From IMG/VR virus record IMGVR_UViG_3300004770_000076, positions 1 to 29,563 of that record: a DNA stretch of 29,563 bases. The stretch is one strand, 5' to 3'. The translations under genes and the position numbers were made by a program. This DNA comes from a virus. This document shows positions 1 to 7,925 of the stretch, piece after piece (within the stretch, counting starts at the first letter, position 1; the number at the start of each line of letters is the position of its first letter). The notes below the pieces were generated by a model. The model did no database searches. It was given only the letters and a program-made list of their open reading frames with translations, and had not been told where the DNA came from.

Positions 1-96
1 ATTCCTGCAAAGAAGCTAGCCGCCGCTGCAAAAAAACCCGGGAAACTGGGGCAGCGTGCGCGGTTGGCCGAAACGCTCAAGGGCTTTAAGAAATGA
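1..96 (+). CDS. C-terminal end of an upstream gene (partial)
   Basis: The first reading frame is open from base 1 and stops at TGA 94-96, giving the last 31 residues of a protein that begins outside the window. The tail is strongly basic and alanine-rich (many Lys and Arg, ending GFKK). The stop overlaps the next start as ATGA, which suggests translational coupling with the gene at 93. No family can be assigned from this tail; by position it belongs to the virion/lysis block. Confidence 0.6.
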   Translation: MPAKKLAAAAKKPGKLGQRARLAETLKGFKK

Positions 97-287
97 GCGA
101 TACTGAAAAAGACTTAGCCGTCCACGTTGCCGTATGTGACCAACGCTATCAGCAGATTTCCCAATCCTTAAAAGAAGGGGAGAGGCGCATGACTAAGATC
201 GAGTATTTGATCTATGCGGTGATGGCAATGGTCATGTTTGGCCCCGGTGTAGCGGCAACGTTTTTTCACAAAGTCTTTGGAATCTAA
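93..287 (+). CDS. Small single-pass membrane protein of the lysis cassette
   Basis: This 64-residue protein has a polar helical N-terminal half (about residues 1-34) and one hydrophobic segment near residues 37-58 (YLIYAVMAMVMFGPGVAATFF), so it should sit in the inner membrane with one span. The layout resembles small XhlA-type holin accessory proteins: a short soluble coil followed by one transmembrane helix near the C-terminus. That similarity is of shape, not proven homology. It starts in an ATGA overlap with the preceding gene and its TAA overlaps the next ATG (TAATG). The nearby holin and endolysin suggest a role in lysis. The specific function is unknown. Confidence 0.6.
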   Translation: MSDTEKDLAVHVAVCDQRYQQISQSLKEGERRMTKIEYLIYAVMAMVMFGPGVAATFFHKVFGI

Positions 288-805
288 TGGATCCGATCAC
301 CATCTTTGCGGCGTGTAAAGCGGCTCATGCAGGGATTCGTGAGTGCATTGATCTCTACCAAGATTTCAAGAAAGACGGCAAAGAGGTTGGTGATATTGTC
401 AACGATATTGGCAGTCACCTTGGTGCGTTCTTTACCCATCAAGAGTCGTTCAAGGAGGCTGAGAAAGAAGCCAAGAAGAACCCTCTACCCAAGAACATCA
501 GCATCAATGAAGAGGCAATGAACAGAATTCTGCGCCAACAACAGATTGAACAGATGGAGACTGAACTTCGTGAGATGATTATTTATCAGGTTGGGATGCC
601 GGGTCTGTGGTCAAAATTCACAGAAATGCGAGAAGTTGTCCGAAAAGAGCGCGAAAAAGTCGAGCGTGAACAAAAAAAGCCCGTGAAGACGCCGATAGAA
701 AAAGGCGTCAATTCATTGCAAAGTGGGAGCTTCGGGGCGCGATTTGTGCAGGAATCATTGCGTGGCTCTTGGTCTTTGGCTCGCTTATGTACGGTATCCA
801 TCTAG
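287..805 (+). CDS. Coiled-coil protein, zero-frame product of a likely frameshifted gene
   Basis: The zero-frame product is 172 residues. Residues 1-131 are helical and charged (KEAEKEAKKN, then a long KERE-rich stretch), consistent with a cytoplasmic coiled coil. After residue 131 the zero frame runs 41 more residues with no clear character and stops at TAG 803-805, leaving 26 nt before the next gene. In the -1 frame the same DNA encodes a transmembrane helix and stops immediately before the next ATG, and a slippery heptamer A_AAA_AAG lies in phase at 673-679. The zero-frame tail therefore looks like a byproduct or a regulated short form. It lies between a small membrane protein and the holin. 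I recognise no family. Confidence 0.6.
   Translation: MDPITIFAACKAAHAGIRECIDLYQDFKKDGKEVGDIVNDIGSHLGAFFTHQESFKEAEKEAKKNPLPKNISINEEAMNRILRQQQIEQMETELREMIIYQVGMPGLWSKFTEMREVVRKEREKVEREQKKPVKTPIEKGVNSLQSGSFGARFVQESLRGSWSLARLCTVSI
673..715 (+). promoter_or_regulatory. Candidate programmed -1 ribosomal frameshift signal
   Basis: The heptamer at 673-679 reads A_AAA_AAG in the zero-frame phase, the classic bacterial X_XXY_YYZ slippery site. Downstream a perfect 6-bp stem pairs GACGCC (688-693) with GGCGTC (704-709) around a 10-nt loop. It can be lengthened by TGAA (684-687) pairing with TTCA (712-715) across a 2-nt bulge. The spacer from heptamer to stem is 8 nt, or 4 nt to the longer stem, within the usual range for stimulatory hairpins. 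The homopolymer means a sequencing deletion is the main alternative. Confidence 0.65.
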
Positions 806-831
806 ATTACCAAAAGTCGAAAGGACAATAA
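679..831 (+). CDS. Minus-one-frame extension encoding a C-terminal membrane anchor
   Basis: Reading on in the -1 frame after AAG 677-679 gives 50 residues: a basic stretch (REDADRKRRQF), a hydrophobic helix (GAICAGIIAWLLVFGSLMYG, about 742-795), and a short polar tail ending SKGQ. The stop TAA 829-831 directly abuts the ATG at 832. Joined to residues 1-131 of the gene at 287 this makes a 181-residue tail-anchored protein with positive charge beside the membrane. The segment is too long, too hydrophobic and too well placed to be an accidental frame. It lacks its own start codon with a ribosome site, so frameshifting, or a one-base sequencing loss in the A7 run, is needed to make it. Confidence 0.7.
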   Translation, partial: AREDADRKRRQFIAKWELRGAICAGIIAWLLVFGSLMYGIHLDYQKSKGQ

Positions 832-1332
832 ATGGATTGGCTTAAATCAATTGCACCTACGATAGCTACAGCGCTCGGTGGCCCCCTTGCAGGCATGGCT
901 GTTGAGGCCGTTTCCAAAGCCATAGGGGTTGACCCTAGTGAAGTTCAAAATGTTATCAGTTCAGGCAAGATGACCGCTGACCAGATTGCCTCGCTCCAAA
1001 CCGCTGAGATTGCCTTAAAAGCTCGGGCGCAAGAGATGGGGCTTGACTTTGAAAAGCTGGCCGTTGCAGACCGAGCAAGCGCTCGTCAAATGCAGATGAC
1101 CACAGGCAGTTTTATACCCCCTGCCTTGTCCATTATGATTGTGCTGGCTTGGGCGGCGGTGCAGTTTTTCTTGTTGACCCATGTGATTGAGCCGACCATG
1201 CGCGAGCTAATTGCCCGTGTACTGGGTACGCTTGATGGGGCTTTAATGTTAGTTCTTTCGTTTTACTTTGGCTCATCCAGTGGTTCACAAGCCAAGGACA
1301 CAATGATCCACAACTCGACACCCACAAAATGA
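832..1332 (+). CDS. Holin, GTA-type three-helix family
   Basis: This 166-residue protein would form inner-membrane lesions that release the endolysin. Residues 8-32 form a Gly/Ala-rich amphipathic or hydrophobic helix. The middle is soluble with the DRASAR element (about 80-85) typical of the GTA holin 3TM family. Two clear membrane helices follow at about 94-118 and 127-147, and the tail is polar. It is preceded by AAAGGA seven bases before the ATG. Its 3' end overlaps the peptidase gene start (ATGA), a tight holin-endolysin pair. Family assignment is from memory of the conserved N-terminal WLKSIAPTIATALGGPLAG pattern. Confidence 0.8.
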   Translation: MDWLKSIAPTIATALGGPLAGMAVEAVSKAIGVDPSEVQNVISSGKMTADQIASLQTAEIALKARAQEMGLDFEKLAVADRASARQMQMTTGSFIPPALSIMIVLAWAAVQFFLLTHVIEPTMRELIARVLGTLDGALMLVLSFYFGSSSGSQAKDTMIHNSTPTK

Positions 1333-1763
1333 CTACACTACTCAGCCCCCATTTTTCGCTTGAAGAGCTTACAATTACAGACCACAGGGAGTTTTCAAAT
1401 GAACCTAATGAATCTGAAAGACAAAATCTTGTCCGGCTCGCAAACTTTTTGGAACAAGTTAAGTTCGTATTGGGCGGCGTTCCGATCATGGTTAATTCGG
1501 CCTATCGATCCGCCCAAGTGAATCAGGCGGTTGGTTCAAAAGACTCGAGCCAGCATCGAGTGGGGTGCGCGGCTGACCTCCGAGTCCCCGGCATGACCCC
1601 AGACCAAGTGGTGCAAGCCATCATCGGGTCACAGTTAGAATTTGATCAAGTTATTCGGGAGTTCGACCGCTGGACGCATATTTCTGTGCCAAACCACGAA
1701 GGCGAAAAGCCTAGACGCCAAGCGCTTATCATTGATAAAATGGGCACAAGGAAGTACGCCTAA
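1329..1763 (+). CDS. Endolysin, M15-type zinc peptidase
   Basis: This 144-residue enzyme matches the Peptidase_M15_3 layout: N-terminal LSPHFSLEEL, then NSAYRS (56-61), the zinc motif SSQHRVGCAADL and a second motif WTHISV. Putative zinc ligands are His76, Asp83 and His117. Family members cut peptide bonds in peptidoglycan (D-Ala or L-Ala-D-Glu type linkages); the exact bond is not readable here. There is no signal peptide, so release through the upstream holin is expected. It overlaps the holin gene by 4 nt, and its stop overlaps the next ATG (TAATG). The same fold also occurs as a virion peptidase, but the holin neighbour favours lysis. Confidence 0.88.
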   Translation: MTTLLSPHFSLEELTITDHREFSNEPNESERQNLVRLANFLEQVKFVLGGVPIMVNSAYRSAQVNQAVGSKDSSQHRVGCAADLRVPGMTPDQVVQAIIGSQLEFDQVIREFDRWTHISVPNHEGEKPRRQALIIDKMGTRKYA

Positions 1764-3856
1764 TGCCTTTATTTAAACCCACGTTCAGACCCGGAGTCAA
1801 CCGCGAGAACACCCGTTATAAGAACGAAGGTGGGTGGTACGAGTCCGACAAAGTAAGGTTTCGCCAAGGCAGTCCCGAGAAGATTGGCGGCTGGACACAA
1901 TATTCAACAAGCAAATTTTTAGGTGTTTGTCGTTCACTTTGGAATTGGATTACTTTAGCTTCTCAAAATATTGTAGGTGTTGGCACTAGTTTAAAATACT
2001 ATTTAACCATAGGTGATATTTATTACGATATCACCCCTATCAGACTTACGCAAACACTTACAAATCCGTTTACAGCTTCGGCAGGTTTAGCAACAATTAC
2101 AGTATCAGCTACCGCACACGGGGCTATTATTAATGATTTTGTAACGTTTAGTGGCGCTACAGGGCTTGGTGGTAATATCACAGCCGCAGTACTAAACCAA
2201 CAGTACCAAGTTACAAGCGTACCTAACGCAAATTCTTTTACTTTTGTTGCAACAGCTACTGCCAATTCAACAGATGCGGCCGGGTCTCCGGGTGGTGGTA
2301 CGGTTACAGCAGCATACCAAGTAAATACTGGCCCCTCTGTTCAAACGCCATTTACAGGTTGGGGCGCTGGTAATTGGGGTTATGGTAATTGGGGTAATGG
2401 GCAAGTTGTTAAAAACAATCTTCAAATTTGGAATGCCTATAACTTTGGACAAAATTTGCTATTTGGGCCTGCTGGCGGCGGTATTTATTATTGGGCTGCG
2501 CCTACGTTAACTAATCCGGGAGTTTTGCTTAGTAGTACGGGTGGGACAGTTACTATTACTATTGCGTCTCCTGCGGTAGTTACCTCATCGGTTAATTTGC
2601 CCAATAACAGTTCTATTCAACTGGGCACAACTGGCGCGCTGCCAACTGGCTTAGCAACGAATACCACATATTATGTTGTCAATGTTTCAGGCACTACGTT
2701 TAATCTTGCCGCCACAGCCAATGGCGCGCCAATAAATACAAGCGGGTCACAGTCTGGCGTGCAATCTATTTCTGATTTAGTGGACGTACCCTTGTTTCAA
2801 AACTACTTGCAAGTCTCAGATGCGTCTAACTTTGTTCTTGTTTTTGGTACAAACGCGTTGGGTACAACAACTATAGATCCCATGCTCATTAGATGGTCGG
2901 ATCAACAAAATCCTTTGGTATGGTATCCCGATATTACCAACCAAGCAGGTGATGTGCGCCTGTCTCACGGGTCTAAAATTGTAACGGCAATTCAAACTCG
3001 CCAAGAGATATTTGTAATGACAGATCAGGCGGTTTATTCGCTTCAATACCTTGGGCCACCCTATGTTTGGGGAGTGCAATTGCTCAGTGAAAACATATCT
3101 ATTATTGGCCCCAACGCCGCCGTGCTTGCGTCTGGCATTGTATATTGGATGGGCATAGATAAGTTTTATATGTATAGCGGCGGTGCGGTAGCTACATTGA
3201 ATTGCGATCTACGACGCTATGTATTTCAAAATATTAATTATTACCAAAACGAGCAAGTGTATTGCTCAACTGTAGAAGGTTTTAATGAAGTTTGGTGGTT
3301 CTATGTGTCAGGAACAGGCACACAAGTTAACAGTTATGTTGTGTATAACTACCTCGAAAAAACATGGTGCTATGGCACAATGGGTCGCACAGCTTGGTTG
3401 GACACAACGCTTCAGTCTAATCCTATTGCGGCCACTTATAACGGGTATTTGTGCAATCAAGAAAGTGGTCTTGATGATAATGAGACTGGAACCCCTGCCC
3501 CAATAGACGCCTACATCTCTTCTTCTGAGTTTGATATTTCAGACCCAACAGGAGATCATTTTGCTTTTATTACCAAAGTTTTGCCTGACTTGACGTTTGA
3601 AAATTCAACGGCCACCAATCCCGTTACCACAATGACAATTCAGTCTTTGACCAACTCAGGGTCTGGCGTTACGCAGGCCGTGCCCAATTCGGTATATAGC
3701 GTCAACATTAACGGCAACCCTGAGACATTTACGGGGTATGTGTACACCCGAATCAGAGGACGCCAATTTATATTTAAGATGGAGTCCAATCAACTGGGTA
3801 CATCGTGGCAATTGGGCGCTCCGAGGTTTGACGCCAGAGCAGATGGGCGCAGATAA
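1763..3856 (+). CDS. Tail nozzle-like structural protein (P22 gp10 / T7 gp12 type)
   Basis: This 697-residue protein opens with a motif common in environmental phages (PTFRPGVNRENTRY, GGWYESDKVRFRQGSPEKIGGW). I associate it with the P22 gp10 DNA-stabilisation / T7 gp12 nozzle group, which builds the end of the short tail. The body is rich in Asn, Thr, Gly and Tyr, as expected for beta propellers. Residues about 90-170 and 250-340 (TVTISVTA... and TTYYVVNVSGTTFNL) look like inserted Ig-like or lectin-like modules. A 15-bp period repeat at 2368-2394 encodes GNWGYGNWG. An AAGGAAG-like site precedes the start. The gp10/gp12 assignment rests on recalled sequence pattern and gene order; other tail hub proteins are possible. 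Confidence 0.62.
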   Translation: MPLFKPTFRPGVNRENTRYKNEGGWYESDKVRFRQGSPEKIGGWTQYSTSKFLGVCRSLWNWITLASQNIVGVGTSLKYYLTIGDIYYDITPIRLTQTLTNPFTASAGLATITVSATAHGAIINDFVTFSGATGLGGNITAAVLNQQYQVTSVPNANSFTFVATATANSTDAAGSPGGGTVTAAYQVNTGPSVQTPFTGWGAGNWGYGNWGNGQVVKNNLQIWNAYNFGQNLLFGPAGGGIYYWAAPTLTNPGVLLSSTGGTVTITIASPAVVTSSVNLPNNSSIQLGTTGALPTGLATNTTYYVVNVSGTTFNLAATANGAPINTSGSQSGVQSISDLVDVPLFQNYLQVSDASNFVLVFGTNALGTTTIDPMLIRWSDQQNPLVWYPDITNQAGDVRLSHGSKIVTAIQTRQEIFVMTDQAVYSLQYLGPPYVWGVQLLSENISIIGPNAAVLASGIVYWMGIDKFYMYSGGAVATLNCDLRRYVFQNINYYQNEQVYCSTVEGFNEVWWFYVSGTGTQVNSYVVYNYLEKTWCYGTMGRTAWLDTTLQSNPIAATYNGYLCNQESGLDDNETGTPAPIDAYISSSEFDISDPTGDHFAFITKVLPDLTFENSTATNPVTTMTIQSLTNSGSGVTQAVPNSVYSVNINGNPETFTGYVYTRIRGRQFIFKMESNQLGTSWQLGAPRFDARADGRR
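2368..2394 (+). repeat. Two-copy 12-bp direct repeat, period 15
   Basis: TGGTAATTGGGG occurs at 2368-2379 and 2383-2394, inside the nozzle-like gene, and encodes GNWGYGNWG. It is in frame and probably reflects a short aromatic-glycine surface loop. Confidence 0.7.
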
Positions 3857-4182
3857 TGGCAATTAAACCCATCAACCCAACACCGCCAAATCTTCCGTTG
3901 GCTCCTTTACAGTACGACCAAGCCATTTCAAATCAATTGGCCAACGTTTTGCGTTTGTATTTTAATCAAACAAATGATGTTTTAAATACACTGGTTGCCG
4001 CGTTCATCACCAACACATCCATAACCACAGTAGCTAAACTGCCTACAGCTTCTATGGCAAATGCTGGAAGTAGGACTTTTGTATCAGACGCAACAGTTAC
4101 AACATTTGGCACTACGGTGGTTGGCGGCGGATCAAATACTGTGCCAATCTACTCCACCGGCACTAGCTGGAACATTGGTTAA
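3856..4182 (+). CDS. Small tail-associated structural protein
   Basis: The product has 108 residues. Its N-terminal half contains YDQAISNQLANVLRLYFNQTNDVLN (about 20-44), a helical pattern seen in short proteins beside tail genes of many environmental podoviruses. The C-terminal half (VAKLPTASMANAGSRTFVSDATVTTFGTTVVGGGSNTVPIY..W.IG, about 58-108) is the beta-rich ending often found on phage tail fibre or appendage proteins. Its ATG overlaps the stop of the nozzle-like gene (ATAATGG). It may be a fibre adaptor or small appendage; no enzyme motif is seen. The exact role is unknown. Confidence 0.6.
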   Translation: MAIKPINPTPPNLPLAPLQYDQAISNQLANVLRLYFNQTNDVLNTLVAAFITNTSITTVAKLPTASMANAGSRTFVSDATVTTFGTTVVGGGSNTVPIYSTGTSWNIG

Positions 4183-4218
4183 ATGGTAAACTTCAACTTA
4201 TTCATGGAGCAAACATGA
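4183..4218 (+). CDS. Eleven-codon leader ORF before the 887-residue gene
   Basis: An ATG at 4183 opens an 11-residue frame (MVNFNLFMEQT) that stops at TGA 4216-4218, overlapping the start at 4215 as ATGA. The same stretch contains the GGAG (about 4206-4209) that serves the downstream gene. It could couple translation to the preceding gene or be chance; it has no good ribosome site of its own. Confidence 0.2.
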   Translation: MVNFNLFMEQT

Positions 4219-6878
4219 GCTTCTTAGCAGACCCCATAGGCAACATATCCGGCGCTATCCACGATGTGGGTAAAAGTACCATTGGCAAAATGGCCGAAAC
4301 GGCGGCGCTTGCATATTTTCTTGGCCCTGCTGGCGCTGGATTGTTGGGTAGCACAGCCGCTTTGGGTGTGGGCGGTGGGCTTACGACCTTGCTAAATGGC
4401 GGCAATCTGCAAGATTCCCTTAAAAGTGGTTTGTTAAGTGCAGGCATTGGCTCATTAACTGGCGTTGGTGATACCATTGGCGCTACGGCAATTCCGGGCG
4501 GAGCGCCCGTTGGAGAGGGTGCATTTACTCCCGTAGAAGCCCCTCTTCCACAATCCGCGGGTATTGGCGCTGGTGAAGAAATAATACCTAATACACCGCA
4601 GACGCCGCCCGTAAATAGTGCGCCTCCCGTACCCGAAGCAGTAAGTCAGCAAGTATCTAACCTATCAAAAACTCCCCTCACTGATCCAAATGCGGGCAGA
4701 GCTTTCTATGACCAACTTGGCCCTGATGGTAAACCTCTCAGCGTAACCAAGAGCCTATTGCAAAGCTACGGCAATGCAGGCTTACCCACACAACTTGGAA
4801 TTGCGGCACTGGCCGCCGCAGGGTTGAAAGCCGCTACTGCCCCACAAAAACTCAATGCCCCCAATATGCCAGACACAAGGTATGTTAAATACTACAACTA
4901 CGCGCCAATGGGCGGTTACAGTTACCAAGGTCAAACCCCTGCTTTGAAAGCCGCCACAGGCGGTATTGTGGCTTTGGCTCAAGGCGGTGGTGTGCACCAC
5001 TACGATGATGGCGGTAATGTTAATACAACTTATACGCCTGAACAAATAAACAGCTATATTGCGCAAAATAATTTATCTGGTGCGGCTTTAACAGCCGCTG
5101 AACAGCAGTTTGGCGTTTCCCCTGCACAAGTCAATTACGCACAAAGTCTAGCTCAAGGGAACACAGCCACACCGGGCTTATATGTTAATGGAAGCAATGC
5201 CGCAGACACTGCTCAAGGCATTGCCCCACCTTCAGGCGCACCAGCCCCCGCATATAACACTTATACGCCCAACCAAATTGCGCAATACATTCAAACAAGT
5301 GGTATTAATTTAAATGATCCTGCCGCTATTGCTGCGGCTGAAAAACAATCTAATATTGATCCTGCGGCATATAACGCGTTTTTTACTTCCAGTGCAAATC
5401 CATTTTCAGCAGACTATTTAAATAACCCCGCAAATGCAACTGCTGCAAATGTAAGTAATTTTGACAAGCAGTTGGGCACTGCTGGCGCAAATATGGACAT
5501 CAACAACGCAGTAATGACTGCGTACAAAAATACAGGCGCTACTGAAAATATTGCGGGCAATATAACAGGCAATACTCAGATTGCTAAAGAGATGGATACG
5601 TGGAGCGTACCACCTGCACAAATGGCAAAAACTCTTGGTTCGTCTGAAGCAACAATTCAAGCGCTCTACAATCAAGTTAACCCCACCGGTAAATATTCAA
5701 CTGTACCAAAAACGCCCACCCCCACCCCCACTCCTAGTCCAACCACAATTTCCGGTTTAGGCACAACCACTACACAAAACGGCACAGTACTAAACACATA
5801 CACACCACCCGGATCAACAACACCAATCACGCTCAACCCAGTTAACCGCACAACCCAGAATGTGAGCACCCCAACTGATATTGCTACTGCGCCTGCTGGT
5901 GCTCTGCCTTCAGGTGTTAGCGGTAACAATGCGGCGGTTAATCCCAATGGAACGATTAGCCAAAACCCTAACTTGCCCAATAGACCCGCAGGTGGTTATA
6001 CCTCTGTACAACAAATGGTGGACGCTGTTACCGCAGGTGGGGGTAGTACGGGTTTTGTACCCAACCAACCTAAAACATTGACAGAGTTTAACGCGCAAAA
6101 TAACAAGTTGACGGGTCAATCTAAAGCCAACTATGATTATCTGATGGGTTTAAGTAGCGTAAATCCCGCCTTAAACCCCGTAACACCCACAGGCGAGATA
6201 TCCAAACCATACCAAAGTTCGGTGATGGGTATGCCAATGAGTGAGGTATACAACGTATCTCAACCGTTGATATACGACCAAGCATCGCACACATACAAAG
6301 CCAATCCAAAGTACGATGCCGCTTTCAGTGCAACCAAAGATTATTTGGGAACGCCACAAACAGGCTTAACAAATCAAAAAGCCATTGATGCGTTGGGGTA
6401 TGCGCTTATACCCAACAGTCAAATTTACGGAAAGAAAAACCCTGATGGTACATATACAGGCTTAGACGGCATAAATTATGATGCAGACGGCAAAGCAATT
6501 GCTAGTACCGACACCACAAGCACCAATTCTGGGGCGGCTAAAGAAGGTGGTTTAATGGGTCTTGCCGCAGGTGGTATGTCCGTTGGCCATTTAGGAGGGT
6601 ATTCAGATGGTGGTCGTCTATTGCGAGGCCCAGGCGATGGCGTGTCGGATTCGATACCTGCTACTATTGGTAGCACTGATCCTGAGCCTGCTCGGCTTGC
6701 TGACGGTGAGTTTGTGGTTCCTGCTCGGATCGTCTCCGAACTTGGCAATGGCTCTACTGAGGCTGGTGCAAGACAGCTTTACAAAATGATGGATCGCATT
6801 CAAAAAGCCCGATCAAAAACAGTTGGTAAAGATCGCGTGGCGGCCAATACCAACGCACACCAATATTTACCTGCATAA
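4215..6878 (+). CDS. Large virion protein with repeats and glycine-rich motifs
   Basis: This 887-residue protein begins with a hydrophobic Gly/Ala segment (about 27-60, ALAYFLGPAGAGLLGSTAALGVGGG) that could enter a membrane. A motif GGIVALAQGGGVHHYDDGG follows near residue 250. Two or three related modules come next (YTPEQINSYIAQNNLSGAAL near 275, YTPNQIAQYIQTSGINLNDP near 354, a weaker one near 430-495). A Pro-Thr linker lies near 498-510. The C-terminus carries GPGDGVSDSIPA, LADGEFVVPARIVSELGNGSTEAGA and MMDRIQKAR (about 800-870), a tail signature common in environmental phage virion proteins. GGAG precedes the ATG. Position next to ejection-type genes suggests an internal, tail or ejected protein; the function is unproven. 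Confidence 0.65.
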   Translation: MSFLADPIGNISGAIHDVGKSTIGKMAETAALAYFLGPAGAGLLGSTAALGVGGGLTTLLNGGNLQDSLKSGLLSAGIGSLTGVGDTIGATAIPGGAPVGEGAFTPVEAPLPQSAGIGAGEEIIPNTPQTPPVNSAPPVPEAVSQQVSNLSKTPLTDPNAGRAFYDQLGPDGKPLSVTKSLLQSYGNAGLPTQLGIAALAAAGLKAATAPQKLNAPNMPDTRYVKYYNYAPMGGYSYQGQTPALKAATGGIVALAQGGGVHHYDDGGNVNTTYTPEQINSYIAQNNLSGAALTAAEQQFGVSPAQVNYAQSLAQGNTATPGLYVNGSNAADTAQGIAPPSGAPAPAYNTYTPNQIAQYIQTSGINLNDPAAIAAAEKQSNIDPAAYNAFFTSSANPFSADYLNNPANATAANVSNFDKQLGTAGANMDINNAVMTAYKNTGATENIAGNITGNTQIAKEMDTWSVPPAQMAKTLGSSEATIQALYNQVNPTGKYSTVPKTPTPTPTPSPTTISGLGTTTTQNGTVLNTYTPPGSTTPITLNPVNRTTQNVSTPTDIATAPAGALPSGVSGNNAAVNPNGTISQNPNLPNRPAGGYTSVQQMVDAVTAGGGSTGFVPNQPKTLTEFNAQNNKLTGQSKANYDYLMGLSSVNPALNPVTPTGEISKPYQSSVMGMPMSEVYNVSQPLIYDQASHTYKANPKYDAAFSATKDYLGTPQTGLTNQKAIDALGYALIPNSQIYGKKNPDGTYTGLDGINYDADGKAIASTDTTSTNSGAAKEGGLMGLAAGGMSVGHLGGYSDGGRLLRGPGDGVSDSIPATIGSTDPEPARLADGEFVVPARIVSELGNGSTEAGARQLYKMMDRIQKARSKTVGKDRVAANTNAHQYLPA
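4954..5016 (+). other. Glycine-rich GGI-GG-Y-DGG motif, first copy
   Basis: Encodes ATGGIVALAQGGGVHHYDDGG. Similar motifs occur at 6548-6616, 8251-8301 and, weaker, 7831-7902 in neighbouring virion genes. Confidence 0.45.
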
Positions 6879-6887
6879 GGAACGGTC

Positions 6888-7925
6888 ATGGCAGATACCA
6901 CAACACCAACAAGTATAACGCAGTACCAAACAGGCTTTGCGCCTGAACTTGCTCCGTATGGTCAAGCAATGCTTGGACAAGCCGCGGCATTAACCAATGT
7001 AAACACAAACCCTTACCAACAGTATCAAGGCGAGACGACTGCGCAATTTAGTCCGTTACAACAGCAAGCGTTCAATAACGCGGCTACGATGCAGACTAAT
7101 CCCGCTTTGGGGCAAGCCACTGCCGCCTCGCAAGCCGCTACGCTTGGGGGGCTTAACACCCAGTACACATACAACCCGTACCAGACGCAGAGTTTTACAA
7201 GTCCGGGAATGGCTCAAAGCTACATGAACCCGTATTTGCAAGCATCCCTTGCACCGCAGTTGGCAATTCAACAACAGCAACAAGGCGCGGCACAACAAAC
7301 TCAAAATGCACAAGCCGCCCAAGCCGGGGCTTTTGGCGGTTCACGCGCTGGTGTACAGGCGGCGGCTACGGGCCTAAGTAATCAACTTGCCAATCAAAAT
7401 TTAATTGGCCAAGGCTACAACACCGCCTATAACCAAGGCGCACAACAGTTCAATACCGAACAAGGGGCGGGCCAACAAGCGGCTAACCTCAATGCTCAAC
7501 AAGGCCAGTTTGGTGCTAATCTTGGACTGCAAGGCTTAAATACAGCGCTTCAGGGAGCTAATACAACTGGCACGCTGGCCAATAATCAGTACAATCAAAA
7601 CATGGGGATCAATGCCTTGCAAGCTCAGTACGGTGGCGTACAACAACAGCAGATGCAAAACATTGATAATACCGCACAGCAGAATTTTCTTAACGCTCAG
7701 AACTATCCATACCAGCAGTTGAACTTCATGTCCAACTTGGTTCGTGGTTTACCAATGACTCAGCAATCTGCATCTGTGTATCAAGCACCTCCAAGTACGT
7801 TGTCTCAAGTGGCAGGCGCGGGTTTGACTGCCGCAGCTTTGTTAAAAGCCAAAGGCGGGGCAATTAAAAAATCAAATGGCCTGATGGACTTGGCACTAAA
7901 AAAAATGGAGCCTGAGAATGTTTAA
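6888..7925 (+). CDS. Gln/Ala-rich putative ejection (internal virion) protein
   Basis: This 345-residue protein is dominated by Gln, Ala, Asn and Gly. It contains runs such as IQQQQQGAAQQTQNAQAAQAGAFGGSRAGVQAAATGLSNQLANQNLIGQGYNTAYNQGAQQFN (about 125-190) that should form long helices. The C-terminus has a hydrophobic Ala-rich stretch (VAGAGLTAAALLKA, about 306-320) and a GGAIKKSNGLMDLALKK tail. The composition resembles small ejection proteins of podoviruses (the role of T7 gp14 or P22 gp7), and two larger ejection-type proteins follow. AAGGA lies before the ATG; the stop overlaps the next gene by 8 nt. Assignment is by composition and context only. Confidence 0.55.
   Translation: MADTTTPTSITQYQTGFAPELAPYGQAMLGQAAALTNVNTNPYQQYQGETTAQFSPLQQQAFNNAATMQTNPALGQATAASQAATLGGLNTQYTYNPYQTQSFTSPGMAQSYMNPYLQASLAPQLAIQQQQQGAAQQTQNAQAAQAGAFGGSRAGVQAAATGLSNQLANQNLIGQGYNTAYNQGAQQFNTEQGAGQQAANLNAQQGQFGANLGLQGLNTALQGANTTGTLANNQYNQNMGINALQAQYGGVQQQQMQNIDNTAQQNFLNAQNYPYQQLNFMSNLVRGLPMTQQSASVYQAPPSTLSQVAGAGLTAAALLKAKGGAIKKSNGLMDLALKKMEPENV

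Noticed and set aside
679-831. Treating the transmembrane segment as an independent gene
   Set aside because: It lacks a suitable start codon with a ribosome site; the first internal ATG is inside the hydrophobic helix.
5709-5740. C-rich tandem tract as a regulatory or recombination repeat
   Set aside because: It is in frame and encodes a Pro-Thr linker (KTPTPTPTPSP), a normal protein feature.
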